Assembly: GCA_003216255.1 (NCBI GenBank)
Contig: QCJD01000004.1
Coordinates: 18,854-82,853, forward strand
DNA from: Pelagibacteraceae bacterium AG-404-N13
GTDB taxonomy: Bacteria; Pseudomonadota; Alphaproteobacteria; Pelagibacterales; Pelagibacteraceae
Direction: 5' to 3'
DNA: 64,000 nt
The notes beneath the pieces were generated by a model, which searched no databases, was not told the origin of the DNA, and saw only the letters and a list, made by a program, of their open reading frames with translations. Numbering within the stretch: position 1 is the first letter of the stretch; each line of letters starts with the position of its first letter. The translations under genes were made by a program, and so were the position numbers. Of this stretch, positions 42,763 through 51,602 are shown piece after piece.

Positions 42763-42771
42763 AAAAGGAGG
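42763..42771 (+). promoter_or_regulatory. strong Shine-Dalgarno sequence for atpE (AAAAGGAGG)
   Basis: AAAAGGAGG ends 5 nt before ATG 42777. Confidence 0.85.
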
Positions 42772-42776
42772 AAATA

Positions 42777-43004
42777 ATGGAATTAGAAGCAGCAAAAATG
42801 ATAGGAGCAGGACTTGCGGCAATAGCTTTGGCAGGTGCTGGTGTTGGAATTGGTATTATCTTTGGAAACTACCTTTCTGGCGCTATGAGAAATCCTTCAG
42901 CAGCTCAAAAACAATTCCCTAACTTATTATTAGGATTTGCTTTAGCTGAAGCTACTGGATTATTCGGATTAGTAGTTGCATTGATTATTTTATTTGCATT
43001 TTAG
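42777..43004 (+). CDS. atpE: ATP synthase Fo subunit c
   Basis: 75 aa hairpin: GAGLAAIALAGAGVGIGIIFGNYLSGAMRNPSA...FALAEATGLFGLVVALIILFAF. Confidence 0.98.
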   Translation: MELEAAKMIGAGLAAIALAGAGVGIGIIFGNYLSGAMRNPSAAQKQFPNLLLGFALAEATGLFGLVVALIILFAF

Positions 43005-43007
43005 TTA

Positions 43008-43598
43008 ATGTTTAAAAAAATAATTTTTCAAATATTTACTTTATACTTTGTGCTAGTTACATCTGCACAAAGTGGTGAGAGTGGAGGCATGCCTCAATTA
43101 AACCCTGAATTTTGGGTTTCCCAAATATTTTGGCTAGTTTTAACATTTGGTCTTCTCTATATAATTTTATCAAAACTAATTTTGCCTAAAATTAGTAATA
43201 ATTTAGAGTCTAGAAAATCACAAATTTTAGAAAATATAGAAACTGCAGAAAAACAGAGGGAAGAAAGTGAAAAACAACTTAAAGAATTTGAAAAAATTAT
43301 TTTAGAAAGCAAACTTGAAGCAAAAAATTATTTTAATGAAGCTAGACAAAAAATATTAGATGATATCAACAATAAAAGAAATGCATTAGATAAAGAGATT
43401 GATAATGAAGTAAATGCAGCTGAGCAAGAAATTATAAACTTAAAAAATGCTTCAAGTGAAAAAATCAAAAATATAGCAATTGAGACTTCATCTGAGTTAA
43501 TAAAGCAATTAATTGGTGAAGAAGCAAATAATAGCAGTATATCTGCGATAGTGGAAGAACAGTCAAGAAAGATAGAGGAAAAACAAAATGGCGTTTGA
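43008..43598 (+). CDS. atpF: ATP synthase Fo subunit b'
   Basis: MPQLNPEFWVSQIFWLVLTFGLLYIILSKLILPKISNNLESR, long helix; downstream of atpE. Confidence 0.93.
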   Translation: MFKKIIFQIFTLYFVLVTSAQSGESGGMPQLNPEFWVSQIFWLVLTFGLLYIILSKLILPKISNNLESRKSQILENIETAEKQREESEKQLKEFEKIILESKLEAKNYFNEARQKILDDINNKRNALDKEIDNEVNAAEQEIINLKNASSEKIKNIAIETSSELIKQLIGEEANNSSISAIVEEQSRKIEEKQNGV

Positions 43599-44085
43599 TG
43601 CAACTTTTTGGGTAGCGGTATCCTTTGTTATATTTTTTGGAATTTTAGTTTATTTCAAGATTCCACAAAATGTTAATAACTTGCTTAGCAAAATGATCGT
43701 GGATATTAAAAATGAAATTGATGAAAGCGAAAAATTAAGAACAGAGTCAAAGAAACTTTTAGACGATGCTCAAAGTAAATTAAACTCAGTAAGCGTAGAA
43801 ACAAAAAAAATATTAGATCAGGCAAAAAGTGATTCGGATAAACTTGTTATTGAAATGAATGATAAATTCCATAAATCTGCTGAAATAAAGAAAAATCTTT
43901 CAAAAACTAAAATCGTACAAATGAAAGAAGCAGCGATTAAAGAAATTAAAGATCTTTCAATTAAAATAGCTGTAAAATCTGTAAAAAAAATTATCACTAC
44001 TTCTGTAGATAAATCAAAATTAGATAATTTATTTGAAAAAAATTTAAAAGAAACGAAATCTGAGCTAAAAAATATTAACTCATAA
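43588..44085 (+). CDS. atpF: ATP synthase Fo subunit b
   Basis: FDATFWVAVSFVIFFGILVYFKIP plus long amphipathic helix. Confidence 0.93.
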   Translation: MAFDATFWVAVSFVIFFGILVYFKIPQNVNNLLSKMIVDIKNEIDESEKLRTESKKLLDDAQSKLNSVSVETKKILDQAKSDSDKLVIEMNDKFHKSAEIKKNLSKTKIVQMKEAAIKEIKDLSIKIAVKSVKKIITTSVDKSKLDNLFEKNLKETKSELKNINS

Positions 44086-44139
44086 ATTTTTAAAGATATA
44101 TTCGTTACTTTTCTTCAAAATAATATAAAATCAAAAAAT

Positions 44140-45597
44140 ATGAATTCAGTAGTTATTGGATCAGGATTTGGAGGGATTGCAGCAGCGTTAAGATTAAAAG
44201 CTAAAAATCATAAAGTAACTCTAATTGAAAAACACAAAGATCTAGGAGGAAGAGCTAGAGTTTTTAGAAGAAATGGATTTACTTTTGATGGTGGTCCTAC
44301 AGTTATAACTGCGCCTCATTTAATAAATGAACTTTTTCAGTTATTTAATAAAAATCCTCAAGATTATATAAATTTAAAACCATTAAACACTTGGTATAGA
44401 TTCGTGTTCGAGGATGGATCTAAATTTGATTATTCAGGTAATGAAGAAAAAATGAAAGATCAAATTAAAGAAATAAACTCAGATGATATTAATGGATATT
44501 TAAAATTAGTAAACTTTACAAAAAAAATTTTCGATAAAGGCTTTACTGAGCTCTCTGAAGTTCCATTTGATAATCCTTCTTTCATGATAAAACAAATTCC
44601 TGCTTTGCTAAATCTTAAAAGTTATAAGTCTGTTTATGCTCTAGTATCATCTTATATTAAAAGTGAAAAACTAAGAAGATTATTAAGTATGCATCCACTA
44701 TTAGTTGGAGGAAATCCTTTCACGACAACTTCAATTTATGGTTTGATTTTATACTTAGAAAAGAAATGGGGAATTCATTATTCAATGGGAGGAACTGGGC
44801 AAATTATTAATGGTTTAGAAAAATTGATGGAAGAAGAGAATATCGAGATAATAAGAGATAATGAAGTTCAAAATATTATTGTTACAAACAGCAAAATAAA
44901 TGGTCTCAAACTAAAGAACGGAAAAGAAATTAAAGCTGATAATATTATTTGTAATGCTGATCCACCAGCAGTTTATTCAAAATTAGTAAATTCAAAAAAT
45001 ACGAGTCCATTATTTAATTGGAAAATGAAAAGAATGGAATATTCCATGGGATTATTTGTATATTATTTTGGTACCAAAAAAACTTATGAAACAATCGAGC
45101 ACCATACAATAAAGTTTGGTGATAAATATAAAGAGCATTTAGATGATATATTTAACTCAAAAAAATTAAATGACGACATAAGCTATTATCTTCATAGACC
45201 TACAGCCACTGATAAATCAATGGCTCCTGATGGTCATGATTGTTTTTATGTTCTTGTACCAGTGCCAAATAACCAATCTGGGATTAATTGGTCTATAGAA
45301 GGAGATAGATTAAAAAATCTTGTAATAGATAAAATGGAAAATTCTTTATTGCCAAACCTTAGAGAAAATATTGTTGAAGATTTCTACCTAACTCCTGATT
45401 ATTTTGAAAAAGAGCTTAATACGAAATATGGCTCTGGTTTTTCAATTCAACCTAAGTTTTCCCAATCTGCTTATTTTAGGTTCCACAATAAATCTGAAAT
45501 ATACAATGGATTATACTTTGTTGGTGCTGGAACACACCCAGGAGCTGGTGTGCCAGGTGTGCTCTCTTCAGCTAAGGTTTTAGATAAAATTCTATAA
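44140..45597 (+). CDS. crtI: phytoene desaturase
   Basis: VIGSGFGGIAAALRLKAKNHKVTLIEKHKDLGGRA; C-terminal YFVGAGTHPGAGVPGVLSSAK. Confidence 0.95.
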   Translation: MNSVVIGSGFGGIAAALRLKAKNHKVTLIEKHKDLGGRARVFRRNGFTFDGGPTVITAPHLINELFQLFNKNPQDYINLKPLNTWYRFVFEDGSKFDYSGNEEKMKDQIKEINSDDINGYLKLVNFTKKIFDKGFTELSEVPFDNPSFMIKQIPALLNLKSYKSVYALVSSYIKSEKLRRLLSMHPLLVGGNPFTTTSIYGLILYLEKKWGIHYSMGGTGQIINGLEKLMEEENIEIIRDNEVQNIIVTNSKINGLKLKNGKEIKADNIICNADPPAVYSKLVNSKNTSPLFNWKMKRMEYSMGLFVYYFGTKKTYETIEHHTIKFGDKYKEHLDDIFNSKKLNDDISYYLHRPTATDKSMAPDGHDCFYVLVPVPNNQSGINWSIEGDRLKNLVIDKMENSLLPNLRENIVEDFYLTPDYFEKELNTKYGSGFSIQPKFSQSAYFRFHNKSEIYNGLYFVGAGTHPGAGVPGVLSSAKVLDKIL

Positions 45598-46448
45598 TGT
45601 CTAACAAAAATTACTTATCAAAATATGCAAAATCTTTTAATTGGGCAGGGTTTTTTTTACCTAAGAAGATTTATTTTAAATGTTCTAATTTATATGATTT
45701 TTGCAGAACAGTAGATAATATTGTTGATGATGAGGGGAAAATAGAAATAAAAAGGAATAAATTTTTAGATTTTAAGAATAAATTTAATAATCAAGACTTC
45801 AGAGACTCAATAATAAAAAACATGTGGTCATTGATAGAAGAATATGGAATTTCAAAAAAGATAGTAAATGACTTATTTGATGGAGTAGAGAGTGATTTAA
45901 AAAATAAAGTACAAATTAATTCAAAAAAAGAATTATTTATTTATTCCTATAGAGTTGCTGGTACAGTTGGTTTGATGATGGCTAAAATTTTAAAAGTTAA
46001 AGACAAAAATTCTCTTAAATCAGCAATCGATTTAGGTATAGCAATGCAGCTTACCAATATCTCTAGGGATATTATAGAGGACTCAAAAAATAACAGATTC
46101 TACATTTCACATAATTTTGAATCAATTAAAGAAACGTTAAAAACTGCAGATTTGTTTTATGAAAGTTGTTTTTCATCCATTAAAAATATTCCATTTGGTT
46201 TTAGATTTTCAATTTTGGTTGCAAGAAGAGTTTATAGAAAAATTGGACAGAATATTTTAAATAAAAAATCTATAGAAAATTATAATAGTTCAGGAAAAAT
46301 CTATGTAACTAATACAGGCAAAATAATTCAAACTTTATTATCTTTTGTTGATCTTTTAAGACTAACATTGATTAAAAAAGAAAATCACCTCAGATATAAA
46401 GAACATCAGCTTATAAATGAAGAAATTGATTTAAATGAAAGACTTTGA
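45597..46448 (+). CDS. crtB: phytoene synthase
   Basis: FCRTVDNIVDDEG; YSYRVAGTVGLMMAKIL; AMQLTNISRDIIEDSKNNRFYI. Confidence 0.95.
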   Translation: MSNKNYLSKYAKSFNWAGFFLPKKIYFKCSNLYDFCRTVDNIVDDEGKIEIKRNKFLDFKNKFNNQDFRDSIIKNMWSLIEEYGISKKIVNDLFDGVESDLKNKVQINSKKELFIYSYRVAGTVGLMMAKILKVKDKNSLKSAIDLGIAMQLTNISRDIIEDSKNNRFYISHNFESIKETLKTADLFYESCFSSIKNIPFGFRFSILVARRVYRKIGQNILNKKSIENYNSSGKIYVTNTGKIIQTLLSFVDLLRLTLIKKENHLRYKEHQLINEEIDLNERL

Positions 46449-47505
46449 CTATATAATTATTGGTGGAGGTTGTGCGGGTTTATCTTTGGCATATGAATTG
46501 GAAATACACCAAAAATTAAAAAACAAAACCCTCGCAATTATAGAACCAAGAGATGAATATAAAAAAGATAAAACATGGTCTTTTTGGAAAATAATTCCTC
46601 ATAATTTTGATGATTGTGTAAAAAAAAGTTGGAACAATTTTTCTATAAATGTACCAAATAAAACAAAGTTCTTAGAATGTAGTAATTATCCTTATCAATC
46701 TATTGATAGTGGATTATTTTATAAGAAAGTTATTGATAGGTTAAAACAAAATAAAAATATAAAATTTTTTAAAAATATTGATGAAATAAATTCAAAAAAT
46801 TCCTTTATTTTTAATAGTGTTCCGCAACTAAAAAAAAACAATAATGATCTTTGGCAGCACTTTTGTGGGGTAGAAATTGAGACTAAAAATAATTTTTTTG
46901 ATGATGAAATGATGAATTTAATGGACTTTGATTGTGAGCAAAGAAACACTGTTCATTTTTTTTATACACTTCCATATACAAAAAATAAGGCACTAATTGA
47001 AACTACTTGGTTATCAACTATGAAAGATGAGTCTGAAAAAGATTATGAAAAACAAATAAAAGACTATGTGGAAAATCACCTAAAACTAAAGGAATATAAA
47101 ATAAATTACAAGGAGGAAGGGGCTATTCCTCTTTTTTATCCTTTAAATAAAAGTGAAAGTAATAAAATTAATATTGGAACAGCAGGCGGCATGACAAGAT
47201 TAAGTACTGGATATACTTTTCTAAATATTCAAGAACATAGTAAATTTATTAGAGAAAATCTTGAAAATTTAACTAAAGTAAAATTATTTGAAATTGAAAA
47301 AAAATATCAGTTTTTAGATAAAATATTTTTAAGAGTTATAAAGAAAAATTCTGGAATTATGCCAAGTATATTTTTTAAAATGTTTAGCGGTTCATCAAAT
47401 ACAGTTATAAAATTTTTATCAAACAAAAGTAATTTTTTAGAAGATTTATCTATTATTTTAAAAATGCCAAAATGGACTTTTATTAAAGCATTATTTGGAA
47501 GGTAA
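46435..47505 (+). CDS. crtY: lycopene beta-cyclase
   Basis: YIIIGGGCAGLSLAYEL; DKTWSFW; ALIETTWLS; GAIPLFYP; IGTAGGMTRLSTGYTF. Confidence 0.94.
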   Translation: MKDFDYIIIGGGCAGLSLAYELEIHQKLKNKTLAIIEPRDEYKKDKTWSFWKIIPHNFDDCVKKSWNNFSINVPNKTKFLECSNYPYQSIDSGLFYKKVIDRLKQNKNIKFFKNIDEINSKNSFIFNSVPQLKKNNNDLWQHFCGVEIETKNNFFDDEMMNLMDFDCEQRNTVHFFYTLPYTKNKALIETTWLSTMKDESEKDYEKQIKDYVENHLKLKEYKINYKEEGAIPLFYPLNKSESNKINIGTAGGMTRLSTGYTFLNIQEHSKFIRENLENLTKVKLFEIEKKYQFLDKIFLRVIKKNSGIMPSIFFKMFSGSSNTVIKFLSNKSNFLEDLSIILKMPKWTFIKALFGR

Positions 47506-47506
47506 A

Positions 47507-48397
47507 ATGATCAAAATCAATTATTATCATTCTTTAATTTTTTTTAATTTTTGTATTTTTCTATCTGCTTTTGATTATTTAAGAAATAATAGTCTTTTAC
47601 TAGTTTCTTTGCTTTTTATTTTGAGCATAGGCATAACTCACGGTTCATTAGATCATATAAAGGGAAAAAAATTGCTAAAAATTTTAGGTTTTAAGTCATC
47701 AGTTGTTTTTTATTTTGGTTATATTTTTGTAGGATTAACTACAATAATTATTTGGCTCTTATTTCCTAAATTATTATTATTTTTATTTCTATTAATTGCT
47801 GCTTTTCATTTTGGTAAAGAAGACTCAGAATTTTTAAATAAAAGAAAAAATTTTGAGTTAATTTACTTTTTCAAAGGTTCGCTAATTATAGTTGCGCCTT
47901 TATTATTTCACAAAAATGAAACTTTATCTATTTTTAAGTCCTTAAATTTTGATATCACAACAAGTTTCCTAATTAATAATGAAATATTATACTTTTTTAT
48001 TTTACTCAGTTTCATTTCAAATATTTTCTTATCTTTAAATAAAAGCTTTGATGCTAAATCTCTTTTATTTATGGATTTCTTATCTATACTAATATTGAAT
48101 TATTTTCTTAATCCTGTATTGGCATTTACTTTTTATTTTTGTTTCTTGCATTCAATTAGGCACTCAATTTCATTAATAAAAGAAATAAATACTAATTTAA
48201 AAAAAGGTTTGCCAATATTTATTAAAAAAGCATTACCACTAACCATTATAACAATTTTTGGTTACATTTTTGCTTTATACATTTTAAATAATTACAATGA
48301 ATTAAGTGAATCTATATATAAAGTTATTTTTATTGGATTGGCCTCACTAACTTTTCCACATATATTGCTTGAATATTTAATTGAAAAAAATGAGTAA
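47507..48397 (+). CDS. blh: Brp/Blh-family beta-carotene 15,15'-dioxygenase
   Basis: Polytopic; ITHGSLDHIKGKKL, AAFHFGKED, FLHSIRHS histidine motifs; directly follows crtY. Confidence 0.92.
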   Translation: MIKINYYHSLIFFNFCIFLSAFDYLRNNSLLLVSLLFILSIGITHGSLDHIKGKKLLKILGFKSSVVFYFGYIFVGLTTIIIWLLFPKLLLFLFLLIAAFHFGKEDSEFLNKRKNFELIYFFKGSLIIVAPLLFHKNETLSIFKSLNFDITTSFLINNEILYFFILLSFISNIFLSLNKSFDAKSLLFMDFLSILILNYFLNPVLAFTFYFCFLHSIRHSISLIKEINTNLKKGLPIFIKKALPLTIITIFGYIFALYILNNYNELSESIYKVIFIGLASLTFPHILLEYLIEKNE

Positions 48398-48563
48398 CAA
48401 AAAAATAAATTTTTTAGGCTGGATTTTATTTATTGTATCTGCAGTAGGATTTACAATATCTAGTATAGGAAGTTTTTGGGCAATGTTTGGAAGTCTTTTT
48501 TTCCTTTTTGCTTGTTTTGTTTTTTTAATTCCTTTTTTTAGAAAAGAAGATAATGAAAAATAA
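48390..48563 (+). CDS. small two-TM protein, unknown function
   Basis: MSNKKINFLGWILFIVSAVGFTISSIGSFWAMFGSLFFLFACFVFLIPFFRKEDNEK; overlaps the ends of blh and ispH. Confidence 0.65.
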   Translation: MSNKKINFLGWILFIVSAVGFTISSIGSFWAMFGSLFFLFACFVFLIPFFRKEDNEK

Positions 48564-49497
48564 AAACTTAAAAATTTTGTTAGCTTCTCCAAGAGGATTT
48601 TGTGCTGGAGTTGATCGTGCAATTGAAATTGTAAAAAAAAGTATAGATAAATATGGAGCACCCGTTTATGTAAGACATGAAATTGTTCACAATAAACATG
48701 TTGTAGATAGTTTAAAAAAAATAGGGGCTATATTTGTTGAAGAGCTAGAAGAAATTAAAGATAAAACTAGACCTGTTATTTTTTCTGCTCATGGAGTTCC
48801 AAAATCTGTTCCAAAAGAGGCTTCAAATCTTAATATGACTTATGTTGATGCCACCTGCCCATTGGTTTCTAAAGTTCATAGAGAAGCTGAAAATTTATAT
48901 AAAAATGGTTCCCATATATTACTTATTGGGCACAAAAATCATCCAGAAGTAGTCGGAACAATGGGTCAATTACCAAGTGATTGTATAGATCTTATTGAAA
49001 ATGTTAATGATGCTGAAAAATATTCAAAAAAAAATGGAAGTAAATTAGCCTACATAACACAAACCACATTATCAGTTGATGATACTAGAGATATTATAAA
49101 TGTTTTGAAAAACAAATTTCCAGAAATCAAAGAACCAAAAAAAGAAGATATTTGTTATGCTACTACAAATAGACAGTCTGCGGTCAAAAAGATTGCAAAA
49201 AAATGTGATATGTTTTTTGTAATTGGAAGTAGAAATTCATCTAACTCGGTTAGGTTAGTAGAAGTAGCAAAAAAAAATGGGTGTGATAAATCAGAACTAA
49301 TTCACTCTGAAAGCAAAGTTCCAATTGATAAAATTACTAATTGCAAAACTATAGGTATTTCTTCTGGTGCTTCAGCTCCAGAAATTTTGGTAGAGGAATT
49401 TATTCAGGAATTAAAAAAACAATTTATTTTAGAAATAGAAGAAGTAGAGATAATAAAAGAGGATATAACGTTTAAAATTCCTGGAAAGTTAAACTAA
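48553..49497 (+). CDS. ispH: 4-hydroxy-3-methylbut-2-enyl diphosphate reductase
   Basis: LLASPRGFCAGVDRAIEIV, VRHEIVHNKHVVD, VDATCPLVSKVH, CYATTNRQ. Confidence 0.98.
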   Translation: MKNKNLKILLASPRGFCAGVDRAIEIVKKSIDKYGAPVYVRHEIVHNKHVVDSLKKIGAIFVEELEEIKDKTRPVIFSAHGVPKSVPKEASNLNMTYVDATCPLVSKVHREAENLYKNGSHILLIGHKNHPEVVGTMGQLPSDCIDLIENVNDAEKYSKKNGSKLAYITQTTLSVDDTRDIINVLKNKFPEIKEPKKEDICYATTNRQSAVKKIAKKCDMFFVIGSRNSSNSVRLVEVAKKNGCDKSELIHSESKVPIDKITNCKTIGISSGASAPEILVEEFIQELKKQFILEIEEVEIIKEDITFKIPGKLN

Positions 49498-50465
49498 TGG
49501 CTGTTTACACTAGAGTTAATTCAAAAGATATTAGCTATATTGAGAAGAATTATAATATTGGAAAAATTAAAAGTTTTACCGGTATTAAAAAAGGGATTGA
49601 AAATACTAATTATCTTTTAAAAACTGAAAATAAAAAATTTATACTGACTCTTTTTGAAAAAAGAGTTCAAGAAAATGATTTACCTTTCTTTATGAATTTA
49701 ATGGAAAAGTTAAATAAACATAAAATTAACTGTCCAGAACCTCAAAGAAATAAAAAAGGAGGTTTTTTAATAAAAATTAAAAGCAAAACTGCCTCTATTG
49801 TTTCATTCGTTGAAGGAAAAGATAAGTTAAAATTAAACCCAAAAAACTGTTATGAAATTGGTAAAAATATAGCCAAACTTCACATTGCATCAAAAAAAAT
49901 TAAGCTTTATCGAAAAAATTCTTTATCTTTAAAAGATTGGCCAAAACTATTGAATAAAATTGGAAATAAATCAAAAATTATAAGCCCGAATTTAAATGGT
50001 TTGATGAAAGATAGTTTCTTACAAATAAAAAATAAATGGCCAAAAAATTTACCTTATGGAATTATTCATGCTGATTTATTCATAGATAATATATTTTTTA
50101 AAAAAAATAAGTTTCATGGATATATAGACTTCTATTTTGCGTGTAATGATTTTTTGATGTACGAAATTGCCATTTGTATTAATGCGTTATGTTTTGATAA
50201 AAAAAATAATAAATTTGTATTTAATAAGAAAAAATCAACAAATCTTATTAAGGGTTATTCAAAAATAAAAAGAATTTCAGACAAAGAGAGAGAAGCTTTA
50301 AATATCTTGTGTAGAGGTGCAGCTCTTAGATATTTGCTTACAAGAACTTATGATTATTTAAATACACCAAAGAATGCTGTTATAAAAATTAAAAATCCTA
50401 AGGAATATATTCAAAAGCTAAAAGTGCATAATAAATTTATCAATTTTAAAAATTATTATAATTAA
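49497..50465 (+). CDS. thrB: homoserine kinase (choline-kinase-fold type)
   Basis: GIKKGIENTNYLLKTENKKFILTLFEKRV; GIIHADLFIDNIFF; next to rnhA, thrC nearby. Confidence 0.93.
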   Translation: MAVYTRVNSKDISYIEKNYNIGKIKSFTGIKKGIENTNYLLKTENKKFILTLFEKRVQENDLPFFMNLMEKLNKHKINCPEPQRNKKGGFLIKIKSKTASIVSFVEGKDKLKLNPKNCYEIGKNIAKLHIASKKIKLYRKNSLSLKDWPKLLNKIGNKSKIISPNLNGLMKDSFLQIKNKWPKNLPYGIIHADLFIDNIFFKKNKFHGYIDFYFACNDFLMYEIAICINALCFDKKNNKFVFNKKKSTNLIKGYSKIKRISDKEREALNILCRGAALRYLLTRTYDYLNTPKNAVIKIKNPKEYIQKLKVHNKFINFKNYYN

Positions 50466-50888
50466 ATGATTAAAATTTATACTGATGGTTCTTGTTTAGA
50501 AAATCCAGGAAATGGCGGATGGGCAGCAATAATTATTGATGATGGGCAAAAAACTCAAATAAAGGGAAGTAAAAAAAATACTACAAATAATCAAATGGAG
50601 CTACTTGCACCAATTGAAGCTTTAAAGAAAATTCCCAAAGGTAGTAAAGTTCAAATCTTTACAGACTCGAAATATGTAAAGTCAGGAATAACAGAGTGGA
50701 TCCAAAACTGGAAAAAAAATGGATGGAAAACTTCAAACAAACAAGGAGTCAAAAATAAAGATCTTTGGACAGAGTTAGATCTTTTAGCGAATGAATTTGA
50801 AATAAGTTGGAATTGGGTAAAAGCACATTCAACCGATGAGTTAAATAACGAAGTTGACTTAATTGCTCGAGAAGCTGCAAATTCATAA
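50466..50888 (+). CDS. rnhA: ribonuclease HI
   Basis: IYTDGSCLENPGNGGWAAII; NNQMELLAPIEAL; FTDSKYVKSGI; VKAHS. Confidence 0.98.
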   Translation: MIKIYTDGSCLENPGNGGWAAIIIDDGQKTQIKGSKKNTTNNQMELLAPIEALKKIPKGSKVQIFTDSKYVKSGITEWIQNWKKNGWKTSNKQGVKNKDLWTELDLLANEFEISWNWVKAHSTDELNNEVDLIAREAANS

Positions 50889-50890
50889 CA

Positions 50891-50920
50891 GGGCATCTGG
50901 CAACAGAACGCCTCTTTTTT
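50891..50920 (+). terminator. candidate Rho-independent terminator after rnhA
   Basis: GGGC-A-TCTG-[GCAA]-CAGA-AC-GCCT-C-TTTTTT: inner 4-bp stem with GNRA loop, outer 3-4 bp stem, then T6. Confidence 0.5.
50899..50912. repeat. GC-rich near-repeat copy 1 (GGCAACAGAACGCC)
   Basis: 13/14 match to 51567-51580. Confidence 0.75.
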
Positions 50921-50925
50921 AATTT

Positions 50926-51438
50926 ATGCCATTTACACCATTCCACATAGTAGCAGGAACATCAATCAAATCAGTTTTTCCAAAATACTTTAGTTTTTCA
51001 ACGTTTGCCTTGACAAATGTTTTGATTGATTGTGAGGCGCTCTATTACTATTTCACAACTGGTATTCTTGAACATAAATTTTTTCATACAATTTTTGGAG
51101 TATCAATTGTTGCAATTGTTTGTGCAACATTAGGTAAACCTGTTTGTGAGTTTGGTTTAAGAATTTGGAATAAAATTTTAAAGATGGAAAATATTAAATG
51201 GTTTAAAACTGAAATAAAAATAAATAATTTTTCCTCGTGGATTGGTGCAGTTACTGGTGCTTTATCGCAATTAATACTTGATAGTATTATGCACAGAGAT
51301 ATGACACCTTTGTTTCCATTTAGTAATGAAAATATCTTTCTAAGAATACTTTCTGTTGAAAACCTACATTATATCTGTCTTGGGTTATTTATAATTGGAG
51401 TATTTATTTATTTGTTAAAAAAACTTCTTTTTAAATAA
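50926..51438 (+). CDS. YdjM-like/DUF4184-like membrane protein (putative metal-dependent hydrolase)
   Basis: MPFTPFHIVAG N-terminus, D/H residues in TM helices (NVLIDCEALYYY, EHKFFHTIFG, LILDSIMHRDMTPLFPF). Confidence 0.65.
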   Translation: MPFTPFHIVAGTSIKSVFPKYFSFSTFALTNVLIDCEALYYYFTTGILEHKFFHTIFGVSIVAIVCATLGKPVCEFGLRIWNKILKMENIKWFKTEIKINNFSSWIGAVTGALSQLILDSIMHRDMTPLFPFSNENIFLRILSVENLHYICLGLFIIGVFIYLLKKLLFK

Positions 51439-51566
51439 CATGTTTCTACAATGAAGCACTAAATCAAAAAACCAACTGAAAAGAAAATAAGTCATTCTGA
51501 CAACGAAGTTTACAACGAAGTAGTTTTAATAAGTAAGCAAATATTCTATTCTCTAATCTTATGCCG

Positions 51567-51580
51567 GGAAACAGAACGCC
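51567..51580. repeat. GC-rich near-repeat copy 2 (GGAAACAGAACGCC)
   Basis: 13/14 match to 50899-50912. Confidence 0.75.
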
Positions 51581-51602
51581 CCCTATAAAAATATGTTAAC
51601 AT

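Noticed and set aside
44140-48397. Proteorhodopsin gene next to the carotenoid/retinal genes
   Set aside because: None of the ORFs in the window has rhodopsin features; all reading frames around crt/blh are assigned to other proteins.
48377-48661. 94-aa minus-strand ORF across the blh/ispH junction
   Set aside because: Antisense to three coding frames; K/L/F-rich with no motif.
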